Shown here piece after piece: positions 29,024-40,641 of a stretch of 64,000 nt of DNA (its first letter is position 1; each line of letters opens with the position of its first letter). This stretch comes from Acidimicrobiaceae bacterium (lineage in GTDB: Bacteria; Actinomycetota; Acidimicrobiia; Acidimicrobiales; Ilumatobacteraceae), in contig JACJWG010000013.1 in the NCBI GenBank assembly GCA_020637235.1, forward strand, positions 62,001-126,000, written 5' to 3'. A program made the translations under genes and the position numbers. Below the pieces are notes generated by a model. The model saw nothing but the letters and a program-made list of their open reading frames with translations. It searched no databases and had not been told where the DNA came from.

Positions 29024-32020
29024 TCAGTCGCCGCCCAGCCGGCGCACCAGGTGCATCGTGGCCGGCTCGGGGGTGATGCCGGCACTCGACAACTCGGCGG
29101 TGAGCTTCGCGAGCACCGCTCGGGCGGCGTCGAGCCGGCGTTCGGCCACCAGTGCGGCGGCCAAGGCGCGTGCCGCTGGCTCGTACAGCGGCTCGACCGT
29201 CGTCGCGCGCTGCGCCAGCAGTGCGGCGTCCTGCACGTCGCCGCCCACCAGCGCGAGCGACGACGCCCGAGCGGCGATCCGGACGAACACCCCGCGCAGC
29301 CGCAGCGCCTCGTAGTAGCCCCACTCCGGGTCGGATGCATCGGCCAGGAAGTCGCCGCGGTACAACGTGGCGGCACGCCGATAGGCGGCGAGCGCGAGTT
29401 CGGGGTCGCCGGCACGATCGAGGTCGTCGCCGGTGGCGACCGACTCGGCGAACTCGTCGACGTCGACCGCCACCAGCTCGTTGCTGCGCAGTACCAGTCG
29501 ATCCTGTTCCGCGACGACGTACCACGGCAGGTCGTCGGGCCCTCGGTCGGGCTCGAGCACCGACTGCAGCTGGTTGAGGGTGAAGCGCAGGTTCGCTGCA
29601 GCCGTCTTGGGCTCCTTGTCGGGCCACATCGCCGTCATCAGCTGGGCACGCGAGATCGACCGATGTGCGACGAGCAGCATCAGGAGGTCGCGCACGCGTT
29701 GGCGGCGCGTCCACGCCTCTTCGGCCACGGGAACTCCGCTGCGCGACAGGTGCGCCGAGCCGAGCACGCCGATGCGGATCGGCTCACGTGGTCGGGACGG
29801 CATGGTGCGCAACAGCCCGGCGACACGCTCGGGCAGCGGCGAGCCGTCTCGTTCGGCGATCCGCATCAGCACGCCGTGCGGGTCGTGGCGGAACCGTTCG
29901 ATCACCGAGAGCGCCGCGGAGTTGCCTGCTCGGACTGCTGCGACGGCGAGCTCACCGAGGTGCGGTTCCATCAGCCAGCTGCGCATCCGCCCGCCCTCCG
30001 TCCACGCCAATTCGGCGGCAGGCGCAGGGTCGCGGTGTTCGCGCCAGGCGACGAGCGCCCGAGCAGGTGCGAGCGCCGCCGTGTGGTCGGGCCCGGTGGT
30101 GGCCCGGTCGACGTGCTGGCGTACCTCGGGTACCAGCACGTACTGGGTGGCCGCCGTCAGGTTCCACACGAACGACGGGATCACCGGCAGCCCCTCGGCT
30201 GGGAGCGCCTCGAGCAGCAGCGCACGCGCCCGTTCGTCGTCGCCGTCGAGCACGGCGAGCACCGCCTCGGCCTGCGCGAGCACATGGCGGGCGAACGCGC
30301 CCTCCGCCACGAGGTGCAGATGAGTGCGGGCGCGATCGAGCGTGGCGCTCGCCCGGCGCTGATCGCCGATGCTGGCCTCCATGATGGCGGTGGTGGCCGC
30401 GGCGCGGACGAACAGGTGCGGGGCGTCGCGCAGCTCGGCTCGGTCGAGCAGTCGGTGCACCCCGGCCACTCCCTCGGCGTCGAGCTCGCCGAGGTACCAG
30501 CGTTGGATGGCGAGGAACCCCTCCATCTGCACTCGTTGCAGCGGGTCGGTGATCGGCGGGAGGCGATCGGCCGCAGCCAGCGCGGCGCGGAGGTGCCCCT
30601 GGATCGCGAGTCCCCGCACCCGGTCGAAGGCGACCCATGTGGCGACCGACGGGTGGATCACCGGCGGCATCGCGTCGAGGTAGGCGATCGTGTTCGAGCC
30701 GTCGAGCGTCTTCAACCAGAGCTCCGGCCGGAATCGGACTCGCACCGCCGCGTCGCATCCGGCGTCGGCGAGCTCGCCGAGCCGAGCGGCGAGCGATCGC
30801 AGCATCGGCAACCGACCCATGCCGAAGGCGGCTTCCGACAGCCGGGAGATGCAGAGTGCTTCCAGATCGGCGTCCCCCTCGCGCCGAGCCCGATCGGCGG
30901 CGGACATCATGAGCGTGATCCCGATCGGCTGGTCGCGGGTCATCGTCGCCAGCGAGCCGAGCACGTCGGCGGCCACCGTGCCCGGCATCGCCGCGACGAG
31001 CTCGTCGAGCGTGGACAACCACCTGCCGTCGGGTACGCCGATGTGCAGCTCACCGGCGACGGCGTGGGCGATGCGCAACAGCTGTCCGTCGTCGGCCGCA
31101 GCGCGTGCGAGCGCGATCGCGTCGGACCACTCGCCGCGATCGGCGAGCGCAGCCGACATCGTGCGGCGTGCATCCGCGAGCTCGACCGGGGTGGCGGTGC
31201 CGAGCAGCGCGTCACGGACGAGGTCGTGCACGACGTAGTGGTCACCCTCGATCCACGTGAGCGGGACGCCGGCGACCAGGTCGTCGAGCGATCCGGCGAA
31301 CGACGTGGTGACCCGCACGAGCGCCTCGTCGAACCCGCGGTGCACGGCCAATCCCCGCAGTGCCTCGCGTCGATCGGGCGCGAGGTTGCTGATCACCTCG
31401 TCGTGCAGGAACCGTTCGACGTCGTGCGGTGACACGTCGAGGGCGAGCAGTGCCGGCCAGCCGGTGTCGCTGTGGCGGTGATGAGTGCGGCCGTTGATCC
31501 GATCGAACGCGGCGCGCTCGTCGGCGTCGAAGGCGAGCTCGTCGGCGCCGAGTCGCATGACCGTCGCCGGATCGGCGATCCCGAGCTGCGGCACCGACCG
31601 GCCACACAGCACGAGATGTCCGTTGGAGGGGAGGGCTTCGAGCACCGCCGCCAGCTCGTCGGTGGCATCGGGACGCAGCAGGTGGCAGTCGTCGATCACC
31701 AGGCAGACGTGTTCGGGCGACGCCGACCAGATCGAGTCGCGGAGGGCGATCGCGAGGTCGGCGGTCGGTCCCGTGCCCGGGTGCAACAGGCCCAGCGCCT
31801 CGACGAGCACGACGGTCACGGCCTCGTCGGGGTGAGTGGCGCGAACCAGCACGTCGTGCCCGAGCCCGACGGCCCGGCCCTCGTCGAGGGCTTGGCGCAG
31901 CAGCGTCGACTTGCCGTAGCCGGCGGGCGCCTCGATCAGGGTGAGGGGGCGACCGAACCGCTCCGCCATCGGTCCGAGGAGACGGTGGCGGATCACGTCG
32001 GTCACCGGCTGCCGTGGCAC
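29024..32020 (-). CDS. Large MalT-type ATPase with SARP/BTAD C-terminus, transcriptional regulator
   Basis: This 998-residue STAND-type regulator has Walker A EAPAGYGKSTLLRQAL (residues ~30-45), Walker B VCLVIDDCHLLRPD, and a long helical repeat region. At ~740-860 lies an OmpR/SARP-type winged helix (IRIGVLGSAHLSRSGVPV, LRFTLNQLQSVL), and the C-terminus is a BTAD domain (YRRAATLYRGDFLAD). GTG 32020 is leaderless: TAGATT (32027-32032) ends 6 nt upstream. It stands alone on the minus strand inside the block of palindrome-controlled genes, so it is a second candidate regulator of them. The signal it senses is unknown. Confidence 0.88.
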   Translation of the reverse strand: MPRQPVTDVIRHRLLGPMAERFGRPLTLIEAPAGYGKSTLLRQALDEGRAVGLGHDVLVRATHPDEAVTVVLVEALGLLHPGTGPTADLAIALRDSIWSASPEHVCLVIDDCHLLRPDATDELAAVLEALPSNGHLVLCGRSVPQLGIADPATVMRLGADELAFDADERAAFDRINGRTHHRHSDTGWPALLALDVSPHDVERFLHDEVISNLAPDRREALRGLAVHRGFDEALVRVTTSFAGSLDDLVAGVPLTWIEGDHYVVHDLVRDALLGTATPVELADARRTMSAALADRGEWSDAIALARAAADDGQLLRIAHAVAGELHIGVPDGRWLSTLDELVAAMPGTVAADVLGSLATMTRDQPIGITLMMSAADRARREGDADLEALCISRLSEAAFGMGRLPMLRSLAARLGELADAGCDAAVRVRFRPELWLKTLDGSNTIAYLDAMPPVIHPSVATWVAFDRVRGLAIQGHLRAALAAADRLPPITDPLQRVQMEGFLAIQRWYLGELDAEGVAGVHRLLDRAELRDAPHLFVRAAATTAIMEASIGDQRRASATLDRARTHLHLVAEGAFARHVLAQAEAVLAVLDGDDERARALLLEALPAEGLPVIPSFVWNLTAATQYVLVPEVRQHVDRATTGPDHTAALAPARALVAWREHRDPAPAAELAWTEGGRMRSWLMEPHLGELAVAAVRAGNSAALSVIERFRHDPHGVLMRIAERDGSPLPERVAGLLRTMPSRPREPIRIGVLGSAHLSRSGVPVAEEAWTRRQRVRDLLMLLVAHRSISRAQLMTAMWPDKEPKTAAANLRFTLNQLQSVLEPDRGPDDLPWYVVAEQDRLVLRSNELVAVDVDEFAESVATGDDLDRAGDPELALAAYRRAATLYRGDFLADASDPEWGYYEALRLRGVFVRIAARASSLALVGGDVQDAALLAQRATTVEPLYEPAARALAAALVAERRLDAARAVLAKLTAELSSAGITPEPATMHLVRRLGGD

Positions 32021-32026
32021 GGCGGG

Positions 32027-32032
32027 AATCTA
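32027..32032 (-). promoter_or_regulatory. -10 hexamer TAGATT for the BTAD regulator
   Basis: TAGATT ends 6 nt before GTG 32020 on the minus strand. No palindrome lies at the regulon spacing on this side. Confidence 0.5.
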
Positions 32033-32087
32033 CTGAGTGTCGGAGTCGGGCGCCCAGTCGCCCGCGGCGAATCGCCTCCGGTGGGCG

Positions 32088-32132
32088 TCAGGTGCTTTCC
32101 CGATGGAGCCGTCGACCCACCGGCAGGAGCGT
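32088..32132 (+). promoter_or_regulatory. Regulon palindrome TCAGG-N6-CCCGA, weak -10
   Basis: The palindrome is at 32088-32103 and TG at 32104-32105. At the invariant 21-nt distance the hexamer is GAGCGT (32127-32132), a poor -10. The ATG at 32182 has a GGAGG ribosome-binding site. Operator match is good and promoter match is weak. Confidence 0.6.
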
Positions 32133-32181
32133 GATCGACAGCGGTGCCGGCGTTCGGCACGACGACGATGGAGGTCATGAC

Positions 32182-32898
32182 ATGAGCGATGCGAAGGGTC
32201 CCAAGGAGAAGCCGCCGTTGCTCGACCGGGAAGGCAACCCGATTCCGCCGTCGAGCGGCAAACCGGCGGACGAGAAGCCGCCGAGTGGTGACAAGCCCGA
32301 GCGGCCGCCGTTGATCGACCGGGAGGGCAATCCGATCCCGCCGTCGGAGGGCAAGCCGGAGGCGCCGCCGCGGGATCCGGACCGCCCGCCCCTCCCGATC
32401 AACACGGAGCGGTTCCAGGACGACGAGCCGGATGACGACGACGACATCGACGTGTCGGGTCCTGGCCGTCCGGGCCGGCCCGATGGCCCGTTCGGCGGCC
32501 CGGAGTCGCTGCCGACGCAGCAGGCACGTGGCGGCCACGGTGGGCCGCAGTCCGGTCCCACCGACCCGATGGACGACGAGTTCACGTCGATGCCGCGACC
32601 GGGCGGCGACCGTTTCGGGAACGTCGAGATCCAGGACGTGACGGCGCAGCCGGAGGGTGATCCGCACGGCTTCGCCGAGATCGTCTTCACCGTCCACGAC
32701 GGTCCAGACGGTCCAGACGGTCCAGACATTGCAGCCGGTGCGGTCGACGCGCCCCCCGTGCTCGCGAGCACGTCGCTCGACGAGCACCTGGACGTGATCG
32801 GATCGCCGGAGCCGGATCAGCTCGGCAACTTCGAGATCCAGGACGTAATGGCGGAGCCGGAGCCCGACGAACTCGGCAACTTCGAGATCCAGGACTGA
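32182..32898 (+). CDS. Proline-rich, acidic disordered protein with internal repeats
   Basis: The protein has 238 residues and no signal peptide. The motif PLLDREGNPIPPS occurs twice in the first 60 residues (second copy PLIDREGNPIPPS). A central LPINTERFQDDE ... GGPESLPTQ block matches one in the giant protein at 33700 (LPISTERFEDDE ... GGPESLPTR). The motif GN(V/F)EIQD occurs three times towards the end. A DGPDGPDGPD stretch arises from 9-bp repeats. It looks intrinsically disordered and may be a scaffold or linker partner of the 33700 protein. Function unknown. Confidence 0.75.
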   Translation: MSDAKGPKEKPPLLDREGNPIPPSSGKPADEKPPSGDKPERPPLIDREGNPIPPSEGKPEAPPRDPDRPPLPINTERFQDDEPDDDDDIDVSGPGRPGRPDGPFGGPESLPTQQARGGHGGPQSGPTDPMDDEFTSMPRPGGDRFGNVEIQDVTAQPEGDPHGFAEIVFTVHDGPDGPDGPDIAAGAVDAPPVLASTSLDEHLDVIGSPEPDQLGNFEIQDVMAEPEPDELGNFEIQD

Positions 32899-33037
32899 CC
32901 CTCGACCGCCGGTCGCACCTCACCAGACCCGACGACGGGGCCATCTCGGCGGAACACGCCGGGGTGGCCCCGTTCGACGTGGTCCGCCCTGCTGGCCCGA
33001 GGAGCACCTCGGTGGTGTGACGTCGTCGGGGTGCGGT

Positions 33038-33082
33038 TCAGGTGTTCTCCCGATGTTGCGTCCCGGCCTCGATTCGTACCGT
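33038..33082 (+). promoter_or_regulatory. Regulon palindrome TCAGG-N6-CCCGA with -10 TACCGT
   Basis: The palindrome is at 33038-33053, TG at 33054-33055, then 21 nt and TACCGT at 33077-33082. It precedes the DcrB/PsbP-like gene (ATG 33131), which has an AGGAG ribosome-binding site about 7 nt ahead of its ATG. Confidence 0.75.
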
Positions 33083-33130
33083 CGACGTCGAGGCCCGTCG
33101 TGGAGGACGGGAGCACGACAGGAGCACACG

Positions 33131-33699
33131 ATGACGCAGGAGTTCACGGTTCCGGGCGAGCAGTTCTGGACGATCACCCCTTTCCGGTTCTCGACGCCCG
33201 ACGGCTGGTCGGGGAGGCAGACCGTCGACCAGCTCGCCTACCTGTGGGTGGAGGGCGAGGCGGGCACCAACTGCGGCATCCAGTGGAAGCGGGTGCCGGC
33301 GATGCTCGAGCTGCCCCGCATCGCGGCGATGTCGCTCGCGGTCACCACGAAGCAGTTCCCCGACGTGAAGGTGGGGTTGTCGACGTACGGCCGCCTCGGT
33401 GGTCGGCTCGGCTACGTGCGGGTGGCGGAGTTCACCAAGCCCGACGGCGTGGTGACGGCGCAGGTGTACGGGACGTTCTTCGGCCCCCGCTTCGGTGCCG
33501 ACCGGCCGGTCGAGCTGTTCGAGATCATCGGGCACTGCGCAGTGGCCAACCGGCACCGCATCGCCGAGCTGCAGGGGATCGTGAATTCGTTCCGGTTCAT
33601 CGTGTCGGCCGCCGAGTTCGGTGTGTCGGTGCAGAACGAATCCGCGACGACGGGCGACGACATCACCGGTGCCGGTGACGGCGCCGTGGCCAAGGGGGC

Positions 33700-33703
<4 letters not shown>
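33131..33703 (+). CDS. DcrB/PsbP (Mog1-fold)-like protein
   Basis: The 190 residues show the pattern of the Mog1/PsbP-like fold (DUF1795, DcrB, LpqN group): FRFSTPDGW at the start, TNCGIQWKRVP, a central GRLGYVRVAEF and closing IVNSFRF. There is no signal peptide, unlike DcrB or LpqN. Cytosolic DUF1795 proteins (Eag) are chaperones for type VI secretion effectors in proteobacteria. The stop overlaps the ATG of the 1,162-residue protein downstream (ATGA), which suits a chaperone-client pair. The fold is moderately sure and the chaperone role is inference. Confidence 0.55.
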
Positions 33704-37188
<3,485 letters not shown>

Positions 37189-37402
37189 CCGTTGCGGTGG
37201 CCGAAGCGCCGACCGTCGCCCCGGCCGGCGACGGCACGAGCCTGATCGTCCTCGACAGCCAGGGGGCGGCCTCAGGCGTGCGGCGCCGGTTCGCCGGGTG
37301 TCCGTCGGGTGGATTCCCGATGGGGCACCCGGCGCCGGCGTCGCACGATGAAGGCACACGAACACCGGCGGCCGATGGCCGCCTCCGCCGAAGGAGATTC
37401 CC
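37189..37402 (+). promoter_or_regulatory. Intergenic region with regulon palindrome TCGGG-N6-CCCGA
   Basis: The palindrome is at 37305-37320 and TG at 37321-37322. After 21 nt the hexamer is CACGAT (37344-37349), one mismatch from TANNNT. It precedes the lipoprotein gene, whose ATG 37403 has a GAAGGAGA ribosome-binding site. Confidence 0.7.
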
Positions 37403-38104
37403 ATGACCCCCCGCCACCTCGCCTCGACCCGCACCTCGACTCGCCGGTTCACCAGGTCGCTCGCCGCGATCGGCCTCGCCCTCCCGCTCGCGCTCGCCGC
37501 CTGCGGTGGTGGCGACGAGGAGTCCGACGCAGACACCGAGGCCGCCGAGACCGATGCCGCCGAGACCGATGCCGACGAGACCGATGCCGACGCAGCCGAC
37601 GATGACGCCGCCGATACCGGCGCCGCAGATTCCGACGACGACGCCGCCGGCGGCGGGGCGAGCGGTGGCGAGCAGGACGCCGGGTTCGGTGGCGCAGGCC
37701 ATTGGTCCGCTGCCCAGCTCTGCACCCTCACCGACCTCACGACGATGGGGGCGCTGTTCCCGGGCGTCGACGTGGTCGAGAGCACCGGCATCGACGAGCC
37801 CGACTGGTCGCGCTGTGCGTGGGACGACGCCTCGATCGACCCGCTCGATCCGGCGAGCACCCTGTTCGGCGTCGACCAGCGCGACCACCAGGGCCAGACC
37901 TTCGACGACTCGTTCGAGACCATCGACGTCCCAGGCGCCGATCAGGCGGTGTTCGCCGAGACGTTCGACAGTGACACGATGTCGGTCGTGCTCGTGGCCG
38001 TCGGCGATCAGCAGCTGAGCCTCGAGTTCGTCAAGGACACCGTCGGCGCCCGCGAGGTGGCCGAGCTCGTCGCGACCACCTGGGTCGCGATGCAGGGCAC
38101 CTGA
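37403..38104 (+). CDS. Secreted lipoprotein, DUF3558-like
   Basis: The N-terminus has twin arginines, a hydrophobic stretch and the lipobox LALAAC, so Cys is lipidated and the 233-residue protein is anchored outside the membrane. A highly acidic spacer rich in DAD/AET units follows. The C-terminal domain (AAQLCTLTDLTTMGALFPG ... WSRCAWDD ... VATTWVAMQ) has two cysteines and resembles the actinobacterial DUF3558 lipoproteins. It lies 33 bp ahead of the next membrane protein gene and probably forms an operon with it. Confidence 0.8.
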   Translation: MTPRHLASTRTSTRRFTRSLAAIGLALPLALAACGGGDEESDADTEAAETDAAETDADETDADAADDDAADTGAADSDDDAAGGGASGGEQDAGFGGAGHWSAAQLCTLTDLTTMGALFPGVDVVESTGIDEPDWSRCAWDDASIDPLDPASTLFGVDQRDHQGQTFDDSFETIDVPGADQAVFAETFDSDTMSVVLVAVGDQQLSLEFVKDTVGAREVAELVATTWVAMQGT

Positions 38105-38137
38105 CCCACGACCTGTGCACTCGCCGAGGAGTCCACG

Positions 38138-38782
38138 ATGAACCAGCCCGACCTGCCACCTCCGTCGTGGGGACCTCCCGGCGCCGGTCCGCCCGCGACG
38201 CCACCGGCGTCCACGCCGATCCCGGGAGACCCACCGGTCACCGTGCGCCGGCCGAACGCCGCGGTCGTGGTGATCACCTTCGCGCTCCTCGGCGGGTTCG
38301 TCTGGTTGATCGTCGGCCTGGTCGGCTACAGCGCGCTGTCCGGCTTCGGTCCCCGCGTCACCGAGGACGCGCAGATCCTGTCGGTGGAACGCGACGTCAA
38401 CAGCGGCTCGTCGACGTCGCGTCGAAGCCCGACGCTGTGGGTCGAGGGCACGACCGAGTCGGGCCGTACGTGGCGAATGGCCTCCGACGACGCCTACGAG
38501 GTCGCCACCACCGACGGATACCCGATGGACGTCGAGGTGGTGATCTCCACCTGGACCGGCAACACCCTCGCCCTGCGCGGCGACGGGATCGACGTCGACC
38601 GATCGGGTGGCGTGGCGAAGGTCGGCTGGCTCGTCGCCACGCTCGTGGTGGCGGCAGGAGCACTGCTCGGTGCGTGGGGGCTCGCCAGGAAGGAGAGCCT
38701 GCTCGCCGCCGTGTCGTACATGGTGCTGTCGCCATTGTGGCTGTGGTTGGGCTTCCTCGTCATGCGGGCGATCCGCACCTGA
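38138..38782 (+). CDS. Membrane protein, DUF3592-like
   Basis: The 214-residue protein has a Pro-rich cytoplasmic start, a membrane helix (AVVVITFALLGGFVWLIVGL), an exported beta-rich region (~65-150, ILSVERDVNSGSS, LWVEGTTESGRTW) and two to three more helices to the end. The layout resembles DUF3592 proteins, which have an exported beta domain between helices. Function unknown. An AGGAG element precedes ATG 38138. It probably shares the transcript of the lipoprotein upstream. Confidence 0.65.
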   Translation: MNQPDLPPPSWGPPGAGPPATPPASTPIPGDPPVTVRRPNAAVVVITFALLGGFVWLIVGLVGYSALSGFGPRVTEDAQILSVERDVNSGSSTSRRSPTLWVEGTTESGRTWRMASDDAYEVATTDGYPMDVEVVISTWTGNTLALRGDGIDVDRSGGVAKVGWLVATLVVAAGALLGAWGLARKESLLAAVSYMVLSPLWLWLGFLVMRAIRT

Positions 38783-38822
38783 GCCGGCGCGCCGGGTCGT
38801 CGTATGGCGTGCAGTGGGCCGC

Positions 38823-38867
38823 TCGGGAGGATTCCCGATGTCGACCAGGCTCGGGGTTCCGTACCGT
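38823..38867 (+). promoter_or_regulatory. Regulon palindrome TCGGG-N6-CCCGA with -10 TACCGT
   Basis: The palindrome is at 38823-38838, TG at 38839-38840, then 21 nt, TACCGT at 38862-38867, then 6 nt to ATG 38874. All elements of the consensus are present. Confidence 0.8.
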
Positions 38868-38873
38868 CGAGGC

Positions 38874-39410
38874 ATGAGCACACCACTCGAGGCAACCGTC
38901 ATCTGGCAGCGCACGATCGACCGCGACCAGCAGGCACTCCGCTGGCGCCGCCTCCTCACGTGGTACGTGGCGCCGGTCGCGGCGCTCGCGATCGTGTTCG
39001 CGGTGGCACTCGACCCGTGGTCGGCGCTCGGGCTGCTGATCGTCACCGGCCTGTTCGGGGTGCTGCTGGCGATCTGGGTGCTGACGATCAACCTCAACGA
39101 ACGCTCCGGTGCGGTCATCCGCTTCGACGGCCGTCACCTGCACTTCCGGCAGCTCCGGATCGACGCCCATGCGGTGCGGTCGTACACCACGTACGGCGGT
39201 GAGTTCCGCGGCCCGATCCCGTACTACAGCTCGCTGATCTACGGGACGCGACGTCCCAAGATCGACACCGGCAACGCCGAGTTCGTCATGTCCGACGGCA
39301 CGAAGGCCGAGATGATGTGGCCGAACATGCCGCACGACCAGGTCGACGGTGTGCGGCAGGCCCTCGATCGGGTGCTGCCCGGGAAGTGGATGCCGCACGG
39401 GTCGGTGTGA
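38874..39410 (+). CDS. Small membrane protein with two transmembrane helices
   Basis: The protein has 178 residues with a short cytoplasmic start and two adjacent membrane helices (WYVAPVAALAIVFAVALDPW and LGLLIVTGLFGVLLAIWVLT). About 110 cytoplasmic residues follow, beta-rich at first (GAVIRFDGRHLHFRQLRIDA), in the style of bacterial PH-like domains. No enzyme motif is present. The leaderless ATG is fixed by the palindromic promoter. Function unknown; likely part of the same envelope response as its neighbours. Confidence 0.7.
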   Translation: MSTPLEATVIWQRTIDRDQQALRWRRLLTWYVAPVAALAIVFAVALDPWSALGLLIVTGLFGVLLAIWVLTINLNERSGAVIRFDGRHLHFRQLRIDAHAVRSYTTYGGEFRGPIPYYSSLIYGTRRPKIDTGNAEFVMSDGTKAEMMWPNMPHDQVDGVRQALDRVLPGKWMPHGSV

Positions 39411-39436
39411 GCGGCTCCGCTCACGTCGGGTGCGGC

Positions 39437-39481
39437 TCGGGCGGTTTCCCGATGCCGCCGGCGAGGGGTGATCTCTACCGT
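39437..39481 (+). promoter_or_regulatory. Regulon palindrome TCGGG-N6-CCCGA with -10 TACCGT
   Basis: The palindrome is at 39437-39452, TG at 39453-39454, then 21 nt, TACCGT at 39476-39481, then 7 nt to ATG 39489, which fixes the start of the lipoprotein hydrolase. Confidence 0.8.
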
Positions 39482-39488
39482 CGACGTC

Positions 39489-40487
39489 ATGTCGACACCT
39501 CGGACACGGATCGGTGCGAGGATCGTCTGCGCCGCGCACCTCGGATGTGCGGTGATCGCGATGGTGGCACCGCTCGGCGGCTGCCGGCCCGACGGGCCCG
39601 CACCGGCCGGGACGGCGACCACGCCGGCGGCACACGCTCCCGTCGACGTCGCATGGCGTGACGAGCACACCGCGACGATCACCTATGTCGACGTCGCCGG
39701 CTCGCCCCGCTCGATCATCGCCCAGCTGCGCCCGCCCGGCGGCGCGGCTCCGGCGGCGGGCTGGCCCGTCGTGGTGTGGTCGCACGGCGGCGCCGACGGC
39801 AAGGACGTCGTCGCCCCTGTCGGCGACGGCTGGACCACCGCCTTGCACACCGCCGGCCACCTCGTCGTCGCGATCGCCCACCCCGGGCGCGACCTCGACG
39901 AGCGCGAGCTGCTGTGCGCAACGATCGGCATCGACGACTGCGACCGGTTCAAGTACCTCACGTGGGATCGCCCGAACGACGCCGCCGTCGTGTTCGACTG
40001 GCTCGAGTCGCTCGTCGCCGACGGCGAACCGATCGACCTCGACCGACTGGTGTACGGCGGGCACTCGGCCGGATCGGTGAGCGTGCTCACGGTGGCCGGG
40101 ATGACCGGACACGTGCCCGGCGACGTGCAGCCACCGTCGGATCCGCGTCCCGTTGCCTTCGTCGCTGCGTCCCCGCCGGGGGCGACGACGCTGTCGCTCG
40201 ACGACACGTCGCTCGCCGCGATCGACCGGCCGGTGCTGATGCTCACCGGTGCCGGCGACGCCACCGACGGCTCGGTGGGCCTCGATCGGCGGACGACGTT
40301 CGAGCTGCTGCCACCGGGCGACCATCGGCTGCTGTGGATCGACGATCCTCGCGCCCGCCACACCACCTTCGACCTCGACCTCGACGCGTGCCGCCGCAGC
40401 GGCGGCACCCGCGCCGAGTGCCGGACCCTCGCTCGCACGATCGCCGACGACGCGCTCACCTGGCTCGCGCTCGTGAACGGCCCCTGA
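39489..40487 (+). CDS. Alpha/beta hydrolase, probable lipoprotein
   Basis: The N-terminal hydrophobic segment ends in APLGGC, a plausible lipobox, so the mature protein would sit on the outer face of the membrane. The hydrolase domain (~65-332) has the oxyanion-region VVVWSHGG, the nucleophile elbow GGHSAGSVS with the catalytic Ser, and a late RHTTFD with a candidate catalytic His. It resembles platelet-activating-factor-acetylhydrolase/chlorophyllase-like esterases. The length is 332 residues. The substrate is unknown. It is last in the run of palindrome-controlled genes. Confidence 0.82.
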   Translation: MSTPRTRIGARIVCAAHLGCAVIAMVAPLGGCRPDGPAPAGTATTPAAHAPVDVAWRDEHTATITYVDVAGSPRSIIAQLRPPGGAAPAAGWPVVVWSHGGADGKDVVAPVGDGWTTALHTAGHLVVAIAHPGRDLDERELLCATIGIDDCDRFKYLTWDRPNDAAVVFDWLESLVADGEPIDLDRLVYGGHSAGSVSVLTVAGMTGHVPGDVQPPSDPRPVAFVAASPPGATTLSLDDTSLAAIDRPVLMLTGAGDATDGSVGLDRRTTFELLPPGDHRLLWIDDPRARHTTFDLDLDACRRSGGTRAECRTLARTIADDALTWLALVNGP

Positions 40488-40498
40488 GCCTCGGCGTC

Positions 40499-40589
40499 CG
40501 TGTGGTTCGACCGGCGTGGCGCCCGCGCAACCACACGAACGGGGCACATCCGTGTGGTTCGACGGGCGTGACGGCGGCGCAACCACACG
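40499..40589. repeat. Two hairpin repeats, 52-bp period (REP-like)
   Basis: Units at 40499-40537 and 40551-40589 have arms CGTGTGGTT and AACCACACG around a GC-rich core. The period of 52 bp equals that of the different hairpin array at 9357-9503. They follow the hydrolase stop by 11 bp and precede the SWIM-operon promoter. A terminator role is possible. Confidence 0.8.
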
Positions 40590-40626
40590 AACGGGCGACG
40601 GCCGGGGTGGGCGCGCACCCCGGCGG

Positions 40627-40632
40627 TACGGT
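40627..40632 (+). promoter_or_regulatory. -10 hexamer TACGGT for the SWIM/MoxR/VWA operon
   Basis: TACGGT ends 9 nt before ATG 40642, the first gene of the five-gene operon. No ribosome-binding site is seen and no regulon palindrome precedes it. Confidence 0.45.
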
Positions 40633-40641
40633 GACGGCGTC

